From DATEPR01 sp036503065 (lineage in GTDB: Bacteria; Actinomycetota; Actinomycetes; Mycobacteriales; Pseudonocardiaceae): a stretch of DNA of 11,011 bases. The stretch spans positions 1-11,011 of the forward strand of contig DASXXM010000064.1 in NCBI GenBank assembly GCA_036503065.1, in the 5' to 3' direction. The notes under the pieces were generated by a model, which ran no database searches, had not been told where the DNA came from, and saw nothing but the letters and a program-made list of their open reading frames with translations. The stretch's first letter is position 1. Every line of letters starts with the position of its first letter. The translations under genes and the position numbers were made by a program. This document shows, one piece after another, positions 6,233 to 11,011 of the stretch.

Positions 6233-7744
6233 TCAGACTCGGGCGACGGGTTGTTGCGGGCTTGACGTTTGCGTGGTCAGCGGCGGGCCGGATACCGCGC
6301 AGTGCGACTGGGCGGCCTGGGCGGCCGCGCCCGGCTTGTTCGAGATGACCTTCGGAATCGCGAACAGGGAGATCCCGGCGCCCACGAGCAGGATGGCGGC
6401 GCCGATCAGCATCGCGGTGCGGTAGGTCGGCCCGAGGTCGACCGGGTTGGTGAGGCTGCCGGCGCCCAGTCCGGCGGCCAGCGGCAGCACCGCGACCGCG
6501 AGGAGCCCGGCGGCACGGGCGACCGCGTTGTTCACACCGCTGGCGACACCGGCATGCCGGTCCTCGACGGCGCCCAATGCGGTCGCGGTGAGCGGCGCGA
6601 CGGTCAACGACAGGCCGAAACCGAGCAGCAGCACAGCCGGCAACACCGAAGTCAGATAAGAAGCGTGCGCGCCTATCCGGGTGAACAGCACCAACGCGCC
6701 CGCGGCGAGAATCGGACCGACCGTCATCGGAATACGCGGCCCGATGCGTTGGGCCAGGCCACCGGCACGGGCCGACAGCAGCAACGCGATCACCGTGAGC
6801 GGCAACAACGCGGTACCGGCCGCCAACGGTCCGAACCCGGCGACCACCTGAAGATTCAGCACGACCAGGAACAGCACACCACCGAGCGCGGAGTACATCG
6901 CGAACGTGACCAGGTTCGCGGCGGTGAAGGTGCGCGATCTGAACACCTCCAGCGGCAACATCGGATGGTGCGAACGCCGTTCGGTGACCACGAATCCGGC
7001 GATGCCGGCGATACCTATCACCAGCGCGATCAGTACCACCGGACTGGTCACGCCCAGCGCGGGCCACGCGGTGAACCCGTAGGTGAGGCCGGCAAGGCCG
7101 ATGGCGCCGGCCAGGACGCCGGTCACGTCGAGGCGACGCGGCGAGTCCGGGTTACGGCTTTCCGGCACGTGGCGCCACGCGACGATGAGTACGAGCACCG
7201 CCAGCGGCGCGTTGATCAGGAAGACCAGCCGCCAACTGGCCACCTGGATCAGCCAGCCGCCGAGGAACGGACCGACGGCACCCGCGATGCCACCCAGCCC
7301 GGACCAGGCGCCGATGGCCTTGGCCCGGTCCCCCTTCTCGAACGACGCCTCCAGGATGGCCAGCGAGCCGGGCGTGAGCAGCGCGCCGCCGATGCCCTGG
7401 AGCACCCGCGCGCTGATCAGCGTCTCGACGTTGGGCGCCAACCCGCACAGCAGGGAGGCGCACGCGAACCAGATGACGCCGATCATGAAGATCCGCTTGC
7501 GACCGAACCGGTCGCCGAGCGATCCACCGAGCAGGATGAGGGCGGCCAGGCTGAGGGTGTAGCCGTTGACCGTCCATTGCAGACTAGCCGCGCTGGCGTG
7601 CAGGCCGGTGCCGATCCGTTGCAGCGCGACGTTGACGACTGTGGTATCGATGAACGCCATACCGGACCCGAGTACGGTCGCCAGCAGCACCCATCGACCG
7701 GCCGGCTGGCCATAACGCACCAAAGCCGGTGTCGGCTCGCTCAT
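6233..7744 (-). CDS. DHA2-type MFS drug/proton antiporter
   Basis: 503 residues, about fourteen hydrophobic segments; typical length for the 14-helix DHA2 group that exports drugs and other hydrophobic compounds with the proton gradient. Family motifs are visible: FIDTTVVNVAL in helix 1 (31-41); GGSLGDRFGRKR in the first cytoplasmic loop (motif A, 73-84); LISARVLQGIGGALLTPGS (motif B, 109-127); and GGIAGAVGPFLGGWL (motif C, 151-165), which marks drug:H+ antiporters. The C-terminal tail after about residue 470 is polar and low in complexity. ATG at 7744 is chosen over an open extension to 7831 because GGAGGA (7751-7756) stands six bases upstream and the protein begins as homologues do. First gene of an operon with the downstream reductase. 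No regulator gene is adjacent, but the upstream region has candidate operators. Export substrate unknown. Confidence 0.94.
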   Translation of the reverse strand: MSEPTPALVRYGQPAGRWVLLATVLGSGMAFIDTTVVNVALQRIGTGLHASAASLQWTVNGYTLSLAALILLGGSLGDRFGRKRIFMIGVIWFACASLLCGLAPNVETLISARVLQGIGGALLTPGSLAILEASFEKGDRAKAIGAWSGLGGIAGAVGPFLGGWLIQVASWRLVFLINAPLAVLVLIVAWRHVPESRNPDSPRRLDVTGVLAGAIGLAGLTYGFTAWPALGVTSPVVLIALVIGIAGIAGFVVTERRSHHPMLPLEVFRSRTFTAANLVTFAMYSALGGVLFLVVLNLQVVAGFGPLAAGTALLPLTVIALLLSARAGGLAQRIGPRIPMTVGPILAAGALVLFTRIGAHASYLTSVLPAVLLLGFGLSLTVAPLTATALGAVEDRHAGVASGVNNAVARAAGLLAVAVLPLAAGLGAGSLTNPVDLGPTYRTAMLIGAAILLVGAGISLFAIPKVISNKPGAAAQAAQSHCAVSGPPLTTQTSSPQQPVARV

Positions 7745-7954
7745 TGTGGCTCCTCCCGGGGTTGCACCGACCATATCGGTGACCGTGTCCGGGCAGAACG
7801 TTACGCCGGAATTCCGGTCGCACTTTGGCAATTCGGGTTACCACGGGTGGTCCCTGTTGGGCTGGAGGTGTGACGGTGGTAGCCGTTCGGCTGACGCGTG
7901 TTCCGGCCGGCCCCTCCGCTGGGCAGGCTGGGAGTCGACGCGAGGAGCAACCAC
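7745..7954. promoter_or_regulatory. Divergent intergenic region with two candidate operator palindromes
   Basis: 210 bases between the MFS operon and the lipase-like gene. CACCGA-5-TCGGTG at 7765-7781 is a perfect 6-bp inverted repeat 20 bases upstream of the MFS start, where a repressor could block expression. CCGGAATTCCGG at 7806-7817 is a 12-bp palindrome. For the lipase direction TTGGGC (7857-7862) followed after 17 bases by TAGCCG (7880-7885) is only a weak promoter match. GAGGAG (7942-7947) is the lipase ribosome site. Operator function is inferred. Confidence 0.5.
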
Positions 7955-9184
7955 ATGGACCCGTTCGAGCCGACAACCCCGTTCTACCAGGTCAGCGCGG
8001 AGAAGTTGGGCAAGGGCACCGGCCACCTGATCGACTCGGAAGAGGTGACCGGATACGTGGCGCTGGCGGACGCGAGCGCGACATACCGGGTCATCTACGA
8101 GTCCACCAGCGGCATCGGCGGTCAGGTCGGCAAGCCGATCGGCGTGTCCGGCATGATCGCCTTCCCCACGACGCCGCCGGTCGGCGACGGCTGGCCGGTG
8201 ATCAGTTGGGCACACGGGACCGTGGGCAGTGCGGACAAGTGCGCGCCCTCCATGGACAGCGAGGAACTCGGCCCGCCGGGAGACAGCGGCCTGGGCCTGC
8301 TCCGCATGATCAACAAGGCGCCGCACAAGCTGCTCAACGCCTTCCTGCGGGCCGGCTGGGCGGTCGCCATGACCGACTACGAGGGCTTGGGCACCTACGG
8401 CAACCACCCCTACCTGCTCGGCGAGTCGGAAGGACGTGGCATCGTGGACATCGTGCCGGTCGTGTCCCAACTCGCAGGGCCTGATCGGCGGATCTCCGAT
8501 CAGTACGGCATCGTCGGACATTCCCAGGGTGGTCAGGCAGCGCTGTTCGGGGCGTATCTCGCGGGCACGGACTACGCGCGGTCGGGCACCCTGATCGGCG
8601 TGGCCGCGCTGGCACCCGCGTCCAATCTCAAGGCCGGCCTGCTCTACGTCTACGAGCAGCCGGCCCCCTTCGGCGATCTCGGCGCCTTCTATGCGTTGTT
8701 CAGCAACGGTGTGTTCGGCGGCGACCCCGGCATCGAACGGGCCCAGATCTTCAAGGAAGAGGCGCTACGGAAGTACCTGGCCGACTACGACACCAAGGCA
8801 CGCGCCGAAATGAGCCTCGATCCCGAGTGGATGAATGTCGCGCCGACGGACATCTTCCAGCCCCAGGGCGGTGATGCGTGGACCAGGTACTGGGCGCAGG
8901 TGGACGACTTCAACCCGGAGAAGAAGATCACCGTCCCGATCCGCGTCTCCCAGGCACTGGGCGACACGCGGGTCAACCCGGTCAACACCACATTGCTCCT
9001 GACACAACTCGCCGCCATCGATGGCCACGGCCCCATCACCCCGGTCACCCGCGTGATCGTGTCGCAGCCCGACCCAAAGGTCCTGGGCGCCCACTTCGGC
9101 CTGCTGATGGACGACACGGAGATATCCGGCCTGGTCGGCTGGATGGGGGACCGCCTCACTCAGCCGGGGCCGGAATCCAGCTGA
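7955..9184 (+). CDS. Alpha/beta hydrolase of the LIP (secretory lipase-like) family
   Basis: 409 residues. The likely catalytic triad is visible: nucleophile Ser190 in GHSQGG, Asp337 in ALGDTRVNP, and His380 in LGAHFG. VISWAHGTVG at 83-91 supplies the oxyanion-hole region, and DYEGLGTYGNHPYLLGESEGRG (141-162) is a strong signature of this lipase/esterase group. Relatives hydrolyse triacylglycerols or other esters, and most are exported. Here the protein from ATG 7955 begins MDPFEPTTPFYQVSAEKLG with no signal peptide, and the ribosome site GAGGAG seven bases upstream supports that start. An upstream extension to 7898 (a GTG) adds MFRPAPPLGRLGVDARSNH, which is not a signal either. It therefore looks cytoplasmic, or is exported by another route. 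Its last 29 bases overlap the 3' end of a convergent gene. Substrate unknown. Confidence 0.92.
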   Translation: MDPFEPTTPFYQVSAEKLGKGTGHLIDSEEVTGYVALADASATYRVIYESTSGIGGQVGKPIGVSGMIAFPTTPPVGDGWPVISWAHGTVGSADKCAPSMDSEELGPPGDSGLGLLRMINKAPHKLLNAFLRAGWAVAMTDYEGLGTYGNHPYLLGESEGRGIVDIVPVVSQLAGPDRRISDQYGIVGHSQGGQAALFGAYLAGTDYARSGTLIGVAALAPASNLKAGLLYVYEQPAPFGDLGAFYALFSNGVFGGDPGIERAQIFKEEALRKYLADYDTKARAEMSLDPEWMNVAPTDIFQPQGGDAWTRYWAQVDDFNPEKKITVPIRVSQALGDTRVNPVNTTLLLTQLAAIDGHGPITPVTRVIVSQPDPKVLGAHFGLLMDDTEISGLVGWMGDRLTQPGPESS

Positions 9185-9569
9185 TGCTGTTGCCGAACTC
9201 GGCATCCATCAAGGCCAACCGTGGCGGAAAGATCCGCAGGAGACTGTAGGCGACCTGCCAGGGGTCGTCCGCGAGCTGCAGGATGATCCCGTCATCCTCC
9301 TCGACGACGGTCCAGCGGGCCAGGCTCGGGTTGTTGGACAGAACGAGCGGGGACATGGGGTCCGCGGATCGAGCCGACAGGAACAACGACTCCGCCTGCC
9401 CGCTGCGCAGGGTGAAGGTGCCGGCGACATTGTTGACGAGCCAACTCTGGCTGGCGGCGCCCTCGCCGGGGAGCAATGCGACCGGGGCGCTGTCCTGGTC
9501 GTCCAGCGCCGTCAACAGCATTCTGTCCCTCTGGGACGACAGGGTGACGGTGCCCAGCGGCAATGGCAT
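9156..9569 (-). CDS. Unrecognised beta-strand-rich small protein
   Basis: 137 residues from ATG 9569; AGGGAG (9575-9580) lies five bases upstream, and this start is preferred over an open extension to 9647. I do not recognise the family with confidence. The sequence alternates short hydrophobic strands with turns: GTVTLSSQRDRMLLTAL, QSWLVNNVAGTFTLRSG, LFLSARSADPMSPLVLSNNPSLARWTVVEEDDGIILQL, and a closing SISWIPAPAE. Regularly spaced Trp residues and repeated strand-turn units suggest a beta-trefoil. That would be compatible with a lectin-like or I66-type protease-inhibitor-like protein, but this is only a guess from pattern. There is no signal peptide or membrane segment and no cysteine. Its stop overlaps the convergent lipase-like gene by 29 bases. 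The codon use and good ribosome site make it a believable gene. Confidence 0.75.
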   Translation of the reverse strand: MPLPLGTVTLSSQRDRMLLTALDDQDSAPVALLPGEGAASQSWLVNNVAGTFTLRSGQAESLFLSARSADPMSPLVLSNNPSLARWTVVEEDDGIILQLADDPWQVAYSLLRIFPPRLALMDAEFGNSISWIPAPAE

Positions 9570-9821
9570 GGCTACTCCCTTTTGCTTGCCGCATCCCATC
9601 GACGCGGCCACGCACACATCGTGGACGTCGCGCGTCGCGACGGACAAGCAACCGTTCGGGTGCCCTACCGTTTCATCGAACGGCCGCCACCCATTCGAGT
9701 GATGTCATTTGCTTTGCGTATCTCAAGGTTTATCCACCAACTGCCGCGCGTGACGGTGCAGATGGTCGGGGTTCGGCACCAGTGACATAGGTGGTGCGGT
9801 AGCTTTCATACAATAAGCGTA

Positions 9822-9849
9822 GCGGATAGTCCTACGGGCGACTATCCGC
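9822..9849. repeat. 10-bp stem-loop in the gene-free region
   Basis: GCGGATAGTC (9822-9831) and GACTATCCGC (9840-9849) pair perfectly around an 8-base loop. No T-tract follows on either strand. It lies just after a TACAAT hexamer and 221 bases before the regulator gene. It could be a terminator for an unseen transcript, an operator, or an RNA leader structure; the sequence does not decide. Confidence 0.65.
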
Positions 9850-10061
9850 CCTCGCTTGCCGGGGAGCGACCGGGCAGGACCTCAGTCGGCGGGCGGCTCA
9901 CTTGGTTGGCATTTTGCCGAGTGGGCAATTTCCGTGATGCTTGGCTGGCGGGGTACCCACGTTCGGGTGATTTCATTGACATCAGGACATCGGCCATTGC
10001 TGGATTGCTAATGTGGATAGGACAGGGTGGTGTGGTTATTTGCACGGTAGACAAAATTTCG

Positions 10062-10066
10062 GGAGG
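10062..10066 (+). promoter_or_regulatory. Ribosome-binding site setting the GTG start of the regulator
   Basis: GGAGG four bases before GTG 10071. It supports this start over the open extension back to 9906, whose translation (MAFCRVGNFRDAW...) does not look like the family N-terminus. Confidence 0.7.
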
Positions 10067-10070
10067 GTTC

Positions 10071-10919
10071 GTGTCCAATCAGAAATTGGTCAATGCGGTC
10101 ACCAGTGGGCTGGCCTGGGACTTGAAGCATATCCGCAACCAGTGTGGGCTGACGCTGGAGGATGTCTGCCTGAAGCTCAAGTGGCAGCAGTCCAAACTAT
10201 CCCGGATGGAGGGTGGGCAGCAGTGCATCTCCGAGGCGGATCTGGCGTCTGTGCTGGTGATGTACGAGGTCACCGGCAAGGAGCGGCAGCATCTGTTGCA
10301 CCTGGCCGAACGGCAGGACGACCCTGGTCGCTGGGAGAACTCCCCCGAACTGTCGGAGGAGTCCAAAACGCTCATGCGCCTGGAACTGGAGACCAGCTCG
10401 ATCGTCGATGTCGAGTGCTTGTTGGTGCCCGGACTGGTGCAGACCTCCGACTACACCCAAGCGATCATGAAGGCTGCGGAATTGCGGCCTGAGCAAATCA
10501 CGGCGCGAGTAAAAGCCCGGAAGGAGAGGCAGGCCATCCTCCTTAAGGACAAGCCACCGATGCTCGACATGATTCTGGAGGAGGCCATATTGCGCCGGGT
10601 GGTGGGGAGCCACAGGATCATGGCTGGGCAACTACGCGCCCTGCTGGATGCCACAGAACTACCGAACTTGCGGCTACGGGTTTTGCTCTCCCAGAAAGCC
10701 ATGAACGCGGGACTTAACTATCCGCTCTATCTGATGGACTTCCCGCGCGGCAACTCGGTCCTCCACCTGGAACACAAGATGTCCGGTGTCTTCCTCGAAG
10801 ACCAGGGTAAGATCGACATCTGTCGGCGCGACGTGGCCCGACTGGCGGACGCCGCACTGAGCCCCGCCGAATCGCTCGAACTTGTTGCTAAAGTAGCAAG
10901 GGAGCATGACCTGGAGTGA
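10071..10919 (+). CDS. XRE-type helix-turn-helix regulator with DUF5753-like domain
   Basis: 282 residues from a GTG start. Residues about 14-66 form the DNA-binding helix-turn-helix: LAWDLKHIRNQCGLTLEDVCLKLKWQQSKLSRMEGG, where LSRMEGG is the classic family end. Residues from about 100 to the end match the DUF5753 region: SSIVDVECLLVPGLVQTSDYTQA, ARVKARKERQAIL, ILEEAILRRVVGS, and LYLMDFPRGNSVLHLEH. Such proteins (WhiJ/Scr1-like in Streptomyces) occur in many copies per genome, usually beside a small DUF397 protein, and influence development and antibiotic production. That is exactly the arrangement here, with the next gene starting six bases after the stop. The DUF397 partner may modulate DNA binding or act as a paired element; this is established only for some homologues. 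Its base composition is less GC-biased at third positions than the upstream genes. Confidence 0.92.
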   Translation: MSNQKLVNAVTSGLAWDLKHIRNQCGLTLEDVCLKLKWQQSKLSRMEGGQQCISEADLASVLVMYEVTGKERQHLLHLAERQDDPGRWENSPELSEESKTLMRLELETSSIVDVECLLVPGLVQTSDYTQAIMKAAELRPEQITARVKARKERQAILLKDKPPMLDMILEEAILRRVVGSHRIMAGQLRALLDATELPNLRLRVLLSQKAMNAGLNYPLYLMDFPRGNSVLHLEHKMSGVFLEDQGKIDICRRDVARLADAALSPAESLELVAKVAREHDLE

Positions 10920-10925
10920 GGTGCG

Positions 10926-11011
10926 ATGGGCGATCTGACCTGGCGGAAGTCAAGCCATAGCGGTTCAGGCACGAACTGCGTGGAGTTGAGCTGGCGGAAG
11001 TCGAGCTATAG
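10926..11011 (+). CDS. DUF397 domain protein, N-terminal part (3' truncated by window)
   Basis: Only 28 codons are inside the window: MGDLTWRKSSHSGSGTNCVE followed by LSWRKSSY. WRKSS.S...NCVE is the hallmark opening of DUF397 proteins, small partners of DUF5753 regulators. ATG 10926 is six bases after the regulator stop, with GAGG at 10918-10921, so the pair is translationally close and co-transcribed. Odd point: the WRKSS motif recurs after 17 residues, with matching DNA (10940-10960 and 10991-11011), where single-domain members normally continue into a variable middle segment. It is therefore either a two-repeat protein or a recent internal duplication. The rest lies outside the window, so intactness cannot be judged. 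Confidence 0.85.
   Translation, partial: MGDLTWRKSSHSGSGTNCVELSWRKSSY
10940..11011 (+). repeat. Direct repeat inside the DUF397 gene (51-nt period)
   Basis: Bases 10940-10960 and 10991-11011 match at 19 of 21 positions; the two differences are transitions. The offset of 51 bases equals 17 codons, so the reading frame is kept and both copies encode WRKSS. The second copy runs to the window edge and may be longer. Confidence 0.8.

Larger units (their letters stand above)
9570..10070. other. 501-bp gene-free region between divergent genes
   Basis: No convincing coding frame; the open frames here lack ribosome sites and actinomycete codon bias. The part from about 9690 to 10070 is noticeably more AT-rich than the surrounding genes. 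Contents: GC-rich CGTCGCG/CGCGACG symmetry at 9626-9642; CCGTTCG/CGAACGG arms at 9652-9658 and 9677-9683; a 10-bp stem-loop at 9822-9849; TACAAT (9809-9814), a good -10-like hexamer without a well-spaced -35; TTGACA (9976-9981), a perfect -35 hexamer without a good -10 at 16-18 bases; and ATTGCT repeated at 9996-10001 and 10004-10009. It must hold the promoters for both flanking genes. Confidence 0.55.

Noticed and set aside
6233..7067. Extension of the reductase frame upstream to 7067
   Set aside because: It overlaps the MFS gene; the true start at 6221 gives the canonical Rossmann N-terminus.
6269..7873. 534-codon plus-strand open frame across the MFS gene
   Set aside because: Antisense shadow; its translation is Arg/Gln/Gly/Asp-rich without domain signals, and the minus strand has clear transporter motifs.
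9906..10070. N-terminal extension of the regulator from 9906
   Set aside because: No ribosome site, composition unlike coding sequence, and the helix-turn-helix family begins near the GTG at 10071.
10197..10631. Minus-strand open frame inside the regulator gene
   Set aside because: Shadow of the DUF5753 regulator; no recognisable domain or ribosome site.

Overview
The window has the high GC content, strong G/C third-position bias and gene families of a filamentous actinomycete (Streptomyces, Pseudonocardiales or Micromonosporales type). The most lineage-typical markers are a helix-turn-helix regulator with a DUF5753-type domain followed by a DUF397 protein, and secreted collagen-like proteins with the actinobacterial 'IHGC' N-terminal module. 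I cannot fix the genus from sequence alone. No RNA genes, CRISPR arrays, insertion sequences or attachment sites were seen.

Layout. (1) Bases 1-2460, plus strand: a tight operon of a truncated GT4-like glycosyltransferase, a DegT/DnrJ/EryC1 sugar aminotransferase and a left-handed beta-helix sugar N-acetyltransferase with a C-terminal Cys4 zinc-ribbon-like tail. Together they would aminate a nucleotide-linked keto-sugar, acetylate the amine and transfer the sugar to a glycan or metabolite. (2) Bases 2464-2512: a perfect 18-bp stem-loop in the convergent gap, probably a bidirectional terminator. (3) Bases 2522-4774, minus strand: three tandem paralogous secreted proteins. Each has a signal peptide, a conserved PDxxGxIHGC module, a short Gly-X-Y collagen-like tract (16, 15 and 14 triplets in transcription order) and a beta-rich C-terminal domain. 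(4) Bases 4775-5057: a divergent intergenic region with a nested inverted repeat. (5) Bases 5058-5516, plus strand: a VOC/glyoxalase-like protein. (6) Bases 5556-7744, minus strand: a two-gene operon of a DHA2-type MFS efflux pump and an F420/NADP-reductase-like dinucleotide-binding protein. (7) Bases 7955-9184, plus strand: a LIP-type alpha/beta hydrolase with no visible signal peptide. Its 3' end overlaps by 29 bp a convergent minus-strand gene for an unrecognised beta-strand-rich protein (9156-9569). (8) Bases 9570-10070: a 501-bp gene-free region, visibly more AT-rich than the rest, with a 10-bp stem-loop. (9) Bases 10071-11011, plus strand: the DUF5753 regulator and the start of a DUF397 gene that carries a 51-nt-period internal duplication.

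Most of the window is ordinary actinomycete chromosome. The parts most worth a second look are the tandem collagen-like operon, the nested palindrome upstream of it, and the regulator/DUF397 pair with its duplicated motif at the window edge.
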